From Paracraurococcus lichenis (GTDB lineage: Bacteria; Pseudomonadota; Alphaproteobacteria; Acetobacterales; Acetobacteraceae), in the NCBI RefSeq assembly GCF_030657435.1, contig NZ_JAUTWS010000032.1, positions 1 to 64,000 of the forward strand: a stretch of 64,000 bases of DNA. The letters are read 5' to 3'. The translations under genes and the position numbers were made by a program. The notes under the pieces were generated by a model. The model saw only the letters and a program-made list of their open reading frames with translations, did no database searches and was not told the DNA's origin. Below, in pieces: positions 24,399 to 33,622 of this stretch; the stretch's first letter is position 1; each line of letters begins with the position of its first letter.

Positions 24399-27300
24399 AT
24401 GACCGATCTCGCCCCGGTGGGAGACACCGCGCGCCAGGAACTGCTCCGCACCGCGGAGGAGGCCCTGGCGCGGCTTGCCCCGGACCTGCCGCCGGCGGCG
24501 GCCCGGCTGCTGCGCCTGCTGCATGAGGGGGTGCCGACGCCGGAACTGGCGGGCATGCCGGCCGAATCGGTGGCGGCGGCCGCGGCCAGCCTCTACGCCC
24601 TGGCGCAGGAGAGGCCGGGGGGCGCGCCGCGCATCCGCATCCTGCCCCCCGGCCCGGGCCCCGGGGAGGCGGGCGGCCCGCATGCGGTCGCCGAGATCGT
24701 CACCGACGACATGCCCTTCCTGGTGGACAGCGCCCTCGGCGCGCTGGCGCGGCAGGGGCGGGTGGTGCGGCAGCTCCTCCACCCCGTGGTGCCGGTGCGG
24801 CGCGACGCGGCCGGCCGGCTGGTCGCGCTCGACCCGCCGGATGGCGGGACCGCCGAGAGCATGATGCGCATCACCCTCGGCGCCCAGCCGGCCGCCATGC
24901 TGCCCGGCCAGGCCCGCACCGCGCCGGATGACTGGCCGGCGCTGGAGGCGGCGCTGGCCCGTGCCATGCGCGATGTCCGCCAGGCCGTGGCCGACTTCCC
25001 CGCCATGGCGGAGACGCTGCGGGCGGCCGGGCACGAGGTCGCCGCCGCGCCGGCCGGGACGGAGCCGGGCGCCGCCGCCTTCCTCCGCTGGCTGCTCGAG
25101 GACAACTACGTCCTGCTGGGGCACCGCCGCCTCTCCGTCTCGCCGGAGGGCGAGGTCTCCATCGTGGCGGCGGAGAATCTCGGCCTGCTGCGCGACGCGG
25201 ACCTGCCGGTCTTCGACGTGCTGCGCGACCCGGCGCACCTGCCGCCCGCCGTGCGCGCGGCCCTGGCCGAGCCGACCCCGGTCACCGTCGCCAAGGCGAA
25301 CATGCGCAGCACGGTGCACCGGCCGCAGCACGCGGACGTGGTGGCGACGCGGATCTACGGCCCGGACGGGCGGGTCGCGGGCGGGCGGCTCTTCCTCGGC
25401 CTCTTCGCCGCCGCCGCCTACAACCGCAACCCGCGCAGCATCCCGATGCTGGCGGAGAAGGTGGGGCGGATCCTGGCCTCCGCCGGCCACGACCCGGAGG
25501 CGCATGACGGCAGGGCGCTGCGCAACATCCTCGACACCTGGCCGCGCGACGAGCTGTTCCAGGCGCCCGAGGCCGCGATCCTCGCGGGCGCGCGCCGCGC
25601 GCTCGACCTGCAGGTGCGGCCGCGCGCGGCGCTGGTGCTGCGCGAGGATCCCTTCGGGCGCTTCGTCTCCGCCATCGCCTGGCTGCCGCGCGACACCTTC
25701 GACACGCGGCTGCGGGAGCGGGTCGGTGCCATGCTGGCCCGCGCCTATGACGGCCACCTCTCGGCCTACTACATCGCCATGGGCGACGCGCCGCTGGCGC
25801 GGGTGCACTACATCATCGGCACCACGCCGGGGCGCGTGCCGAAGGTGGACGCCGCGGTGCTGGAGGCGGCGGTGGCGCAGGCCGCCCGCAGCTTCCCCGA
25901 CCGCCTCGCGGAGGCGCTGACGGCCGGCCGCGGCGAGGCCGGCGCGGCGGCGGCGCTCGCCCGCTGGCGGGACGCCTTCCCCGCCGCCTACCGGGAGGGC
26001 GCGACCGGCGCGCAGGGCGTCGCCGATCTCGCGCTCGCCGAGCGGGCGCTGGCGGAGGGCCGGCCCGCCGCCAGCCTGGACCGCCCGCCGGGCGCTGCGG
26101 GGCTGGTGCTGCGGCTGGCCAATCCCGGCGGCCCGCTGCCGCTCGCCGATGCCCTGCCGCTCTTCGAGAGCCTCGACCTCCGCGCCATCGAGGAGGTGCC
26201 GCACCGCCTCTGCCCGACCGAGGGCGGGCAGGTGGTGCTGCATGTCTTCACCCTGAGCCCCGCCGCCGAGGCGCAGCCGACGCGCTTCCGGGCGCTGCTC
26301 GACGCGCTCTCCGCCCTGCTCGAGGGCCGGGCGGAGGCGGACGGCTTCAACCGGCTGGTGCTGCGCGCCGGGCTCGACTGGCGGGAGTGCTGGCTGCTGC
26401 GGGCGATGTACCGCTGGCTGAAGCAGGTGAACTTCGCCTTCTCCCAGCAGGCCGTGGAGGCGGCGCTGGCGGCGCAGCCGCGGGCGGCGCGGCTGCTGCT
26501 CGACCTCTTCCACGCGCGCTTCGACCCGGACGGGACGCGCGACGAGGCGGCGTTGGACGCGGAATGGGTCGCGCTGCTGGACGGCGTCGCCAACCCGGAC
26601 GAGGACCGCATCCTGTCGCGGCTGCGCCGGCTGCTCGATGCCGTGCTGCGCACCAACTACCACCTGGGGAAGCCCTGGCTGTCGCTGAAGATCGACAGCG
26701 CCGCGGCGGGCGAGATGCCGGCGCCGCGGCCCTGGCGCGAAATCTTCGTGCATTCGCCGCGGATGGAGGGCACGCATCTGCGCGCCGGGCCGGTGGCGCG
26801 CGGCGGCATCCGCTGGTCCGACCGGCGGGAGGACTACCGCACCGAGATCCTCGGCCTGATGAAGGCGCAGCGGGTCAAGAACGTCGTCATCGTGCCGACC
26901 GGCGCCAAGGGCGGGTTCATCCTGAAGCATCCGCCGCCCGCGACCGACCGCGAGGCCTTCATGGCCGAGGGCATCGAATGCTACCGGACGCTGGTCCGCG
27001 GCATGCTCGACATCACCGACAACCTGGTGGAGGGCCGCGTGGTGCCGCCCCTGGGCGTGGCGCGGCGCGACGGCGACGATCCCTACCTGGTGGTCGCGGC
27101 CGACAAGGGCACCGCCACCTTCTCCGACATCGCCAATGGCCTCTCGGCCGAATACGGCTTCTGGCTGGGCGATGCCTTCGCCTCCGGCGGCAGCGCGGGC
27201 TACGACCACAAGGCCATGGGCATCACCGCCCGCGGCGCCTGGGTCATGGTCGCGCGGCATTTTTCCGAGATGGGCCACGACATATTTGCGCAGGAGTTCA

Positions 27301-29081
27301 CCTGCGCCGGCGTCGGCGACATGTCGGGCGACGTCTTCGGCAACGGGCTGCTGATCAGCCGGAAGACGAAGCTGGTCGCCGCCTTCGACCACCGGCACAT
27401 CTTCCTCGACCCCGATCCGGACCCGGAGGCGAGCTACGCGGAACGCGAGCGGCTCTTCGCCCTGCCGCGCAGTTCCTGGGCGGACTACAACCCGGAGAAA
27501 ATCTCGGCGGGCGGCGGCGTCTTCCCGCGCACGCTGAAGACCATCCCGCTCTCGCCGCAGGTGCGCGCGCTGCTGGGCATCGAGGCCGAGCGCGCCGAGC
27601 CGGCGCAGGTGATGCAGGCCATCCTGACGGCGAAGGTGGACCTGCTCTATTTCGGCGGCATCGGCACCTATGTGAAGGCCGGCACGGAAAGCCAGGCCGA
27701 GGCCGGCGACCGCGCCAACGACGCCATCCGCGTCAACGGCGCCGACCTCCGCGCGAAGGTGGTGGGGGAGGGCGCGAACCTCGCGGTGACCCAGGCCGGG
27801 CGGGTCGAATACGCGCGCGGCGGCGGGCGGATCAACACCGACGCGCTGGACAACTCCGCCGGCGTCTCCACCAGCGACCACGAGGTCAACATCAAGATCC
27901 TGCTCGCCGATGCCGAAGCCGCGGGGCGGCTGACGCGGGTGCAGCGCGACGCGCTGCTGCGGGAGATGACCGACGAGGTCGCGCAGCTCGTCCTGCGGGA
28001 CAATGCGCAGCAGCACCTCGCCGTCACGTTGGAGGAGCGCGCCGGGGCCGAGGCGCTGCCCGCCCAGGCCCTGTTGATGCAGCGGCTGGAGGCGGCCGGC
28101 GTGCTGGACCGCAGCGTCGCCGGCCTGCCGGATGCCGCGACCCTGCGGGCGAGGATCGCGGCCGGCGAGGCGCTGACCCGCCCGGCCATCTGCGCCCTGC
28201 TGCCACTCGCCAAGCTCTGGCTGACCGAGGCGGTGGAGGAGAGCGACCTGCCGGACGATGCGGCCTTCGGCCCGGTCCTGGCCGCCTATTTCCCGCGGCC
28301 GCTGCAGGAGCGCTTCCCGGAGCTGATCGCCCGCCACCGGCTGCGGCGGGAGTTGGTCGCGACCGCCATCGCCAACGAGGTGGCGAACCGGCTCGGCTGC
28401 GCAGGCCTTGCGCGGCTGGCCGCCGAGGCCGGGCCGGTCGCCGCCGCCCGCGCCGCCTGGCTGGCGGGGGAGGGGTTCGGCATCCCCGCGGCGGCCGATG
28501 CCGCCGATGCCGCCGCGGCGCCGGCCGGGCCGAAGCTCGAGGTGCTGCTGGCGCTGCGGCGGCTGCAGCAGGAGGCGGCGCAGGCCCTGCTCGGCGGCAG
28601 CGGCCCCATCGGCCCCGCCATCGGGACGCTGCGCCCGGGCCTCGCCGCCCTGGCCGCGACCGCGCCCGAGGCAGCGGCGGCCGAGGCCTGGCAGGCGGCC
28701 GGGCTGCCGGAGCGGGCGGTGGCGCTGGCCGCCGCGGCCCCGCGCCTCGCCGCCGCGCCGATCATCCTGCGGCTTGCGGCCGAGACGGGCGCCGCGCCCG
28801 AGGCCGCGGCCGCTGCCTGGGCGGAGGTCGGCGCCCGCTTCCGGATCGAGGCGCTGCGGCAGGCCGCGGCGGCTGCGCCCGCGCCCGGCGCCTTCGGGCC
28901 GCGCGCCAGGGCGGCGCTGCTGGAGGATCTCGGCCAGGCGCAGGGCGGCCTCGCCGTGGCGCAGTTGCGCGGGGCGGTGCCGGATGCGGCCGAGGTGGCG
29001 GCGCTCGCGCAGGAGGCGGCGCAGGCCGGCGACCTCGCGGCCATCGGCGTCGCGGCGCGGGCGCTGCGGGGGCTCGCCTGA
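24399..29081 (+). CDS. gdhB: NAD-dependent glutamate dehydrogenase, large (180 kDa) type
   Basis: This 1,560-residue enzyme deaminates glutamate to 2-oxoglutarate. The N-terminal 700 residues carry ACT-like regulatory segments (ITLGAQPAAM, VLRLANPGGPLPLADA). The catalytic domain lies near 780-1,200: RGGIRWSDRREDYRTEILGL, VVIVPTGAKGGFI (substrate Lys), TFSDIANGLSAEYGFWLGDA, and GYDHKAMGITARGAW. The C-terminal 350 residues are helical and Ala-rich. The length is like the large GDHs of Streptomyces, Pseudomonas and Caulobacter. The ATG is the first with an AGGGAG ribosome binding site; upstream frame extends over the fasciclin gene and is not coding. gdhB is the usual name for this class. Confidence 0.94.
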   Translation: MTDLAPVGDTARQELLRTAEEALARLAPDLPPAAARLLRLLHEGVPTPELAGMPAESVAAAAASLYALAQERPGGAPRIRILPPGPGPGEAGGPHAVAEIVTDDMPFLVDSALGALARQGRVVRQLLHPVVPVRRDAAGRLVALDPPDGGTAESMMRITLGAQPAAMLPGQARTAPDDWPALEAALARAMRDVRQAVADFPAMAETLRAAGHEVAAAPAGTEPGAAAFLRWLLEDNYVLLGHRRLSVSPEGEVSIVAAENLGLLRDADLPVFDVLRDPAHLPPAVRAALAEPTPVTVAKANMRSTVHRPQHADVVATRIYGPDGRVAGGRLFLGLFAAAAYNRNPRSIPMLAEKVGRILASAGHDPEAHDGRALRNILDTWPRDELFQAPEAAILAGARRALDLQVRPRAALVLREDPFGRFVSAIAWLPRDTFDTRLRERVGAMLARAYDGHLSAYYIAMGDAPLARVHYIIGTTPGRVPKVDAAVLEAAVAQAARSFPDRLAEALTAGRGEAGAAAALARWRDAFPAAYREGATGAQGVADLALAERALAEGRPAASLDRPPGAAGLVLRLANPGGPLPLADALPLFESLDLRAIEEVPHRLCPTEGGQVVLHVFTLSPAAEAQPTRFRALLDALSALLEGRAEADGFNRLVLRAGLDWRECWLLRAMYRWLKQVNFAFSQQAVEAALAAQPRAARLLLDLFHARFDPDGTRDEAALDAEWVALLDGVANPDEDRILSRLRRLLDAVLRTNYHLGKPWLSLKIDSAAAGEMPAPRPWREIFVHSPRMEGTHLRAGPVARGGIRWSDRREDYRTEILGLMKAQRVKNVVIVPTGAKGGFILKHPPPATDREAFMAEGIECYRTLVRGMLDITDNLVEGRVVPPLGVARRDGDDPYLVVAADKGTATFSDIANGLSAEYGFWLGDAFASGGSAGYDHKAMGITARGAWVMVARHFSEMGHDIFAQEFTCAGVGDMSGDVFGNGLLISRKTKLVAAFDHRHIFLDPDPDPEASYAERERLFALPRSSWADYNPEKISAGGGVFPRTLKTIPLSPQVRALLGIEAERAEPAQVMQAILTAKVDLLYFGGIGTYVKAGTESQAEAGDRANDAIRVNGADLRAKVVGEGANLAVTQAGRVEYARGGGRINTDALDNSAGVSTSDHEVNIKILLADAEAAGRLTRVQRDALLREMTDEVAQLVLRDNAQQHLAVTLEERAGAEALPAQALLMQRLEAAGVLDRSVAGLPDAATLRARIAAGEALTRPAICALLPLAKLWLTEAVEESDLPDDAAFGPVLAAYFPRPLQERFPELIARHRLRRELVATAIANEVANRLGCAGLARLAAEAGPVAAARAAWLAGEGFGIPAAADAADAAAAPAGPKLEVLLALRRLQQEAAQALLGGSGPIGPAIGTLRPGLAALAATAPEAAAAEAWQAAGLPERAVALAAAAPRLAAAPIILRLAAETGAAPEAAAAAWAEVGARFRIEALRQAAAAAPAPGAFGPRARAALLEDLGQAQGGLAVAQLRGAVPDAAEVAALAQEAAQAGDLAAIGVAARALRGLA

Positions 29082-29185
29082 GCCTCGGCGATGCTGCCCG
29101 GCCGGGCCGCGGCGATCCCGCCCGGGCTTGACCCGGCGGGACGCCGCCGCCCTGATCGGTGGATGCCGATCGCCGCGCCCCCTGC

Positions 29186-30448
29186 ATGACCCGCCGCGCC
29201 TGGGCCTGGGCCCTCTATGACTGGGCGAACAGCGCCTTCCCGACCATCGTCTCCACCTTCGTCATAGCCGCCTATTTTACCCGCGGCATCGCACCCGATC
29301 CGGTCACGGGCCAGGCGCAATGGGGCTGGATGCAGACGGCGGCCGGGATCGGCATCGCGCTGCTCTCGCCGCTGCTCGGCGCCATTGCCGATGCCGGCGG
29401 GCGCAGGCGGGGCATGCTCGCGGCCTGCACCGCGCTGCTGGTGGTCTCGACCGCCGGGATCTGGTTCGCGCGGCCCGACCCCGCCTTCGCGCCCTGGGCG
29501 CTCGCCTGCGTCGGCCTGGCGACCATCGCCTTCGAGCTGTCGATGGTCTTCTACAACGCGCTGCTGCCGCAGGTCGCGCCGCCCGGGCGGATCGGCCGGG
29601 TCTCGGGCCTCGCCTGGGGCCTCGGCTATGCCGGCGGGCTGGCCTGCCTCGTCATCGCGCTGGTCGTGCTGGTGCGGCCTGACCCCTCGCCGCTCGGCCT
29701 CGACCGCGCGCAGGCCGAGCATGTGCGCGCGACGGCGCTGCTGGCCGCGGGCTGGATCGCGCTCTTCGGCTGGCCGGTGCTGGTCATGCTGCCCGACGCC
29801 GGGACCCCGTCCGGCGGGGCGCGCCCGGCCTGGGGCACCGCGCTCCGCGCTGGCCTCGGCGAGGTCATGGCGGTGCTGCGCGGCCTGCCGCGCAACCCGG
29901 CCATGGCGCGCTTCCTGCTGGCGCGGCTGTTCTACACCGACGGGCTCAACACCCTCTTCGCCTTCGGCGCCATCTATGCCGCCGGCGTCTTCGGCATGGG
30001 GTTCGAGGAGATCCTGCTCTTCGGCATCGCGCTGAACCTGACCGCGGGACTCGGCGCCGCGGGCTTCGGCCTCATCGAGGATCGCATGGGCTCGCAGCGC
30101 ACGGTCATGCTGGCGCTGCTCGCGCTGATGGCGCTCGGCACCGGGCTGCTGCTGGCAGAGGGCAAGGCGATGTTCTGGGCACTGGCCCTGGCGCTCGGCC
30201 TCTTCATCGGCCCGGCCCAGGCAGCGAGCCGGACGCTGATGGCGCGCCTCGCGCCGCCCGGGGAGGTCGCGGCGCATTTCGGGCTCTTCGCGCTGTCGGG
30301 CCGCGTCACCGGCTTCCTCGGCCCGGCGGTGCTGGCCGCGGTCACGGCGGCGACGGAGAGCCAGCGGGCGGGGATGGCGACGGTGGTGGGGTTCCTCGCC
30401 CTGGGGGCGGTGATCCTGGCGGGTGTCAGGGAGCCGGCGCGGGGGTGA
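29186..30448 (+). CDS. MFS transporter, UMF1 (Atg22-like) type
   Basis: The 420-residue polytopic inner-membrane protein has about 12 hydrophobic segments. The N-terminal WALYDWANSAFPTIVSTFVIAAYF is the hallmark of the UMF1/Atg22-like branch of the major facilitator superfamily; later signatures are GIALLSPLLGAIAD, GRVSGLAWGLGYAGGL and GRVTGFLGPAVLA. Yeast Atg22 exports amino acids from vacuoles; bacterial substrates are unknown, but an amino-acid efflux role beside NAD-GDH would be consistent. Start: an upstream GTG (29159) is possible, but ATG 29186 gives MTRRAWAWALYDW, the normal family start. Confidence 0.87.
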   Translation: MTRRAWAWALYDWANSAFPTIVSTFVIAAYFTRGIAPDPVTGQAQWGWMQTAAGIGIALLSPLLGAIADAGGRRRGMLAACTALLVVSTAGIWFARPDPAFAPWALACVGLATIAFELSMVFYNALLPQVAPPGRIGRVSGLAWGLGYAGGLACLVIALVVLVRPDPSPLGLDRAQAEHVRATALLAAGWIALFGWPVLVMLPDAGTPSGGARPAWGTALRAGLGEVMAVLRGLPRNPAMARFLLARLFYTDGLNTLFAFGAIYAAGVFGMGFEEILLFGIALNLTAGLGAAGFGLIEDRMGSQRTVMLALLALMALGTGLLLAEGKAMFWALALALGLFIGPAQAASRTLMARLAPPGEVAAHFGLFALSGRVTGFLGPAVLAAVTAATESQRAGMATVVGFLALGAVILAGVREPARG

Positions 30449-30455
30449 CGCCGGG

Positions 30456-30842
30456 TCAGTCGCGCGGAATCCTGGCGAGGGCCTCCCGCATCGCTTGGAG
30501 ATGGGACGGCAGGCGGGAGAGCACGTCCTGCGCGATGCCCTCGTCGTAGGTATGCGAGGTGCGATTGCGGTCGTCGATCATTGCGAGCCAGATCGCCTCG
30601 CCGTCGAGCCAGCCTTGCGCATAGGCCGCGCGGAAGGCCGCCCGCGGGCTCGCCACGCGGACGCCTTCGCGTTCCAGCACCGACTGCAGCAGCCGCCAGA
30701 AGAGTTCGATGGAGAACTCGAACCGCTGGATCGCCGAATCCACCAATGCGGGTTCGGCCTCCAGATCCTTCGCCAGGACCTCCTCGAACCGGTCCATGGC
30801 CCGCAGCAGGATGGCCCGGCGTTCCTCGGGATCGTTGTTCAT
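30456..30842 (-). CDS. hepT: HepT-like toxin (HI0074 family)
   Basis: The 128-residue helical protein is of the nucleotidyltransferase-substrate-binding (HI0074) family. It contains RNRTSHTY, a perfect Rx4HxY motif, the active site of HepT-type HEPN RNases (known from the MntA-HepT system). The start overlaps the stop of the preceding nucleotidyltransferase gene by four bases, so the pair is co-translated with the antitoxin first. Toxin activity is inferred from motif and pairing. Confidence 0.85.
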   Translation of the reverse strand: MNNDPEERRAILLRAMDRFEEVLAKDLEAEPALVDSAIQRFEFSIELFWRLLQSVLEREGVRVASPRAAFRAAYAQGWLDGEAIWLAMIDDRNRTSHTYDEGIAQDVLSRLPSHLQAMREALARIPRD

Positions 30843-31144
30843 GCCGGCACGCGCTCGAACAGGATGCGGCGGTCCCGCAGGATCGAATCATGAAGCGATG
30901 TGTGGACGGGCAACCTGTCGAACCTGACCGCGTCGATCTCGAGCAGCGTGTCCGCCTCCTCGACGATCTGCATCACCCGGTCCCAGTCCAGCACCGTCGC
31001 CTCCGGGCAGAGGATCGCCAGGTCGATGTCGCTCCGCTCCCGCGCCGTCCCGCGCGCGCGGCTGCCGAACAGCCAGATCGCCTGGACGAAGGGCAGCTCC
31101 GCCAGGCGATGCAGGAAGCGGTACTCGGTCAGCGGCCTCTCCAT
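30839..31144 (-). CDS. mntA: MntA-like minimal nucleotidyltransferase antitoxin
   Basis: The 101-residue protein carries the polymerase-beta-type minimal nucleotidyltransferase motif GS-x10-DxD: GSRARGTARERSDIDLAI. A third carboxylate probably lies in ALLEIDAVRFD-like sequence (LLEIDAVRFD). In MntA-HepT pairs, such enzymes neutralise HepT by adding AMP units to the Tyr next to its active-site His. It lies upstream of the hepT-like gene with a four-base overlap. Confidence 0.85.
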   Translation of the reverse strand: MERPLTEYRFLHRLAELPFVQAIWLFGSRARGTARERSDIDLAILCPEATVLDWDRVMQIVEEADTLLEIDAVRFDRLPVHTSLHDSILRDRRILFERVPA

Positions 31145-31193
31145 GCCGCCAGATTGGCAGGGCGGGCCGCGCCGGGTCCAGCCTGGCCGGGCC

Positions 31194-31892
31194 TCAGACC
31201 CCGACGTAGAGATAGGTCGGCATCGGCTGGGTCAGGTCCACCACGCCCTTCACGCCCGGCACCTGCTCGGCCAGCACCTTCAGCCCGCGCCTGACCTGCT
31301 CGGTCCGCATGAAGCCGTGGAATTCCACCACGCCCTCCCTGACCTCGACCAGGGTGTAGAAGGTATCGGCCCAGGGCTCCTTGCGCATCGCCGCCAGCAC
31401 CGCCTGGCGGATCCGGTCGTCGGAGAGCTCGCCCTCCAGCTTCGGCGGCGAGACCAGCGCCCGCAGCAGGTCGGCGCGGGAGACGATGCCCTTCAGCCGC
31501 CCCTCCTCCAGCACCAGCACGCGGCGGATGCCGCGCTCCTCCATCAGGTGGGCGATGTGGGTGGCGGTGTCCTGCTCGGTCACCGCCACCACGCTCTCGG
31601 TCATGATCTCCTCGGCCGTGCTGCCATGCGTGCGGGCATAGCGGTCGGCCTGCTCGCCCGGGTCGGAGAAGAGCGAGCGCAGCCAGCCCGGGCGCTCGTC
31701 CGCCTCCCCCGCCAGGCGGCGGATCAGGTCGGCCTCGGTGACGACTCCGCGCACCTTGCCCGCCTTGTCCAGGACCGGCACGGCGGAGATCCCGCGCTCC
31801 GACAGCAGCCGCGCCACCGCGATGACCGGGGTCTCCGGCGGCACGGTCACCACGTCGGGGGTCATCAGGTCGCGGGCGGTGAGCTGGGACAT
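31194..31892 (-). CDS. CBS-domain pair fused to a BON domain
   Basis: The 232-residue protein has two CBS motifs, at about 5-60 (LMTPDVVTVPPETPVIAVARL, then GISAVPVLDKAGKVRGVVTEADLI) and 92-148 (IMTESVVAVTEQDTATHIAHL, GIRRVLVLEEGRLKGIVSRADLL), and a C-terminal BON domain at about 160-230 (VEVREGVVEFHGFMRTEQVR, VPGVKGVVDLT). CBS pairs bind adenine nucleotides; BON domains interact with phospholipids. There is no signal peptide, so it is probably cytosolic. The combination is common in Rhizobiales and Rhodospirillales; the role is unknown, perhaps stress or energy sensing. The ATG is the family start. Confidence 0.88.
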   Translation of the reverse strand: MSQLTARDLMTPDVVTVPPETPVIAVARLLSERGISAVPVLDKAGKVRGVVTEADLIRRLAGEADERPGWLRSLFSDPGEQADRYARTHGSTAEEIMTESVVAVTEQDTATHIAHLMEERGIRRVLVLEEGRLKGIVSRADLLRALVSPPKLEGELSDDRIRQAVLAAMRKEPWADTFYTLVEVREGVVEFHGFMRTEQVRRGLKVLAEQVPGVKGVVDLTQPMPTYLYVGV

Positions 31893-31995
31893 GGCCTGCT
31901 CCTCGAGATTCGATGCCGCCAGCCTGCGCCCGCGCGGCGCCGCCGGCCTTGAGGCAGCGCAAGACGGAAAAGGCGGTTGCGCGCCGCGGCCCCGG

Positions 31996-32733
31996 TCAGA
32001 AGGTCCCGCTGATGCCGAGCGTCACGCGCCGCTCGGCCTGGCCGGGGCAGGAACCGGCGAAGCGCAGCGGCGCCAGCGCGCCCCAGGCGACGACCAGGCC
32101 GAGCTCGCAGGAGAGCAGGGTGTCGGGCCCGCGCTCGGCGCCGAGGCTGCGGGTGGTGGTGACCTGGAGCTCGGTCTTCAGCGGCAGGGCCGCGGAGGGG
32201 GCCGGCAGGGCGAGCGAGGCGCGGGTCCGCAGCAGCCGCACCCCGGAGGGGCCGGTGGCGAGGCCGCCGATCCGGTCCACGACGCCGAGCGAGCCGAGCA
32301 GCTTCGCCTCTCCCGGCAGGGTCAGGATCAGGTCCTGCTGCATGGTCCCGTTCAGGCTGCGGGAGACCGGCAGCCCATGCGGGTCGCCCGCCGCCTCCAC
32401 CCGGAGCTGCGGCGCGACCGCGAGCGAGAGGTGCGGCAGCAGCACCAGCTCCCGCTGTGCGCCGAGGGCGACCGCGCCATGCTCGAAGCTCGGCTCGGCG
32501 ACCGGGGCGGGTTCGCGCTCGCTGGCGGACGCCTCGCCCTGGATCCAGAGGCCGCCGGCCGGCGTCTCCCAGCGCAGCTTGCCGGGCTCGGCCGGCAGCA
32601 CGGAGCGGCTGTCCTGGCCGGTGAGGCGCTGGGCGGGGCTGGCATCCGGCTCCGCGAGGGCCGGCGGGGTGAGGAGGAGGCCGGCAAGGACCGGCGGGAC
32701 GCATCGGCGCAGGAGGAAATGCGGCGAAATCAT
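31996..32733 (-). CDS. Exported protein of unknown function
   Basis: I do not recognise this 245-residue protein. It has a signal peptide (LLRRCVPPVLAGLLLTPPALA) and then alternating hydrophobic/polar segments rich in Leu, Val and Thr (REVVLLPHLSLAVAPQLRVEA-like, KTELQVTTTRSLG) ending in GISGTF. The Phe at the very end and the alternating pattern suggest an outer-membrane beta-barrel or periplasmic beta protein. The next gene upstream is the divergent YjbF-like lipoprotein; they share a 247-bp intergenic region. Confidence 0.65.
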   Translation of the reverse strand: MISPHFLLRRCVPPVLAGLLLTPPALAEPDASPAQRLTGQDSRSVLPAEPGKLRWETPAGGLWIQGEASASEREPAPVAEPSFEHGAVALGAQRELVLLPHLSLAVAPQLRVEAAGDPHGLPVSRSLNGTMQQDLILTLPGEAKLLGSLGVVDRIGGLATGPSGVRLLRTRASLALPAPSAALPLKTELQVTTTRSLGAERGPDTLLSCELGLVVAWGALAPLRFAGSCPGQAERRVTLGISGTF

Positions 32734-32890
32734 GGCGGAAGCCTAACCAGGCCCGATGCCGCATCTCAAGCAAGACTAACTGTTGACAACGCGCCCTGGA
32801 CGATTGTGTTGCGCCGCAGCATCACATGTATCGCCGCGACTCGGTACCGCTGTCCGCGCCGCATCCGCCAGGCGAACCGCAGGGGATGAC

Positions 32891-32904
32891 TGGTTCATGA
32901 ACCA
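32891..32904. promoter_or_regulatory. Perfect 14-bp palindrome in the divergent region before the YjbF-like gene
   Basis: TGGTTCATGAACCA reads the same on both strands and lies about 77 bp ahead of the lipoprotein ATG, in the AT-richer intergenic region between it and the divergent exported protein. It is a good candidate operator for a dimeric regulator. A TTGACA hexamer at 32783-32788 is also present, but I found no convincing -10 at 17 bases. Confidence 0.4.
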
Positions 32905-32980
32905 TCTCTTCGATATGCGAAGTTGAGCGGGTTCCTGGAATCGCTCGCCCGACTGTGCGGAATGGCGTTAGGTTTCGATC

Positions 32981-33586
32981 ATGCATATGGCCGCGGCCCT
33001 CGTGCTTTCCCTCCTGCTGCTGGCCGGCTGCGGCGATACGCTGTGGTCCGGGCTGCTGCCGGAACACCTGCTTTCGGAGCAGGAGGAGCCGGAGCCCGCC
33101 GGTCCCGCCCTGCGGCTGACCCTGCGCGGACGGACGCACCATGCCGCGCTGCTGCAGGCGGCCGGCGACCGGCGCCTCTGGCGCACCGCCGGCAACCTGG
33201 TGGTGGAGACGGATGGCGGCCGCGTGGTGGCGACCTCGGGCTTCGGGGAGGTGCTGGCCGCGACCCGCTTCGACGGGCCGGACCCCCTGGCCGCGCCCGC
33301 GGCGCTGCTCGACCGCCCCGCCATCGCCCGCCGCCTGGTGGACCTGATGGACGAGGATCGCGCGGTGGAGGGCATGCGCTTCGGCATCCCGGTCGAATGC
33401 CGGCTCTCGGCGCAACCCGCGGAGGAGGCGGGCCTGCTGCAGGTGGAGGAAGCCTGCCGCGCCGAGGGCGCCGGCCGCTTCACCAACCGCTTCCGGGTGC
33501 AGGCCGACAGCGGCGCGGTGCTGCAGGCGGAGCAGTGGATCGGTCCCGGCCTGCCGTTGCTGGCCGTGGAGTTTCCCGGGCCATAG
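32981..33586 (+). CDS. yjbF: YjbF-like exopolysaccharide lipoprotein
   Basis: The 201-residue protein has a lipoprotein signal (LVLSLLLLAGCGD, lipobox LAGC). The body resembles YjbF/GfcB, the lipoprotein of yjbEFGH and group 4 capsule loci: TLRGRTHHAALLQAAGDRRLWRT, VETDGGRVVATSGFGEVLAATR, and RFRVQADSGAVLQAEQWIGPGLP. YjbF works with the outer-membrane protein YjbH; a YjbH-like gene lies 2 kb away on the other strand. This pairing supports the assignment. The exact task in export or modification is not established. Confidence 0.75.
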   Translation: MHMAAALVLSLLLLAGCGDTLWSGLLPEHLLSEQEEPEPAGPALRLTLRGRTHHAALLQAAGDRRLWRTAGNLVVETDGGRVVATSGFGEVLAATRFDGPDPLAAPAALLDRPAIARRLVDLMDEDRAVEGMRFGIPVECRLSAQPAEEAGLLQVEEACRAEGAGRFTNRFRVQADSGAVLQAEQWIGPGLPLLAVEFPGP

Positions 33587-33622
33587 GCCCTGGCGGCGCG
33601 TGCGTGCCCGGCCCCCGGGCGC

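Noticed and set aside
24279..28337. 1,352-codon minus-strand frame and 914-codon alternative plus frame over NAD-GDH
   Set aside because: Both are out-of-frame readings of the clear GDH coding sequence.
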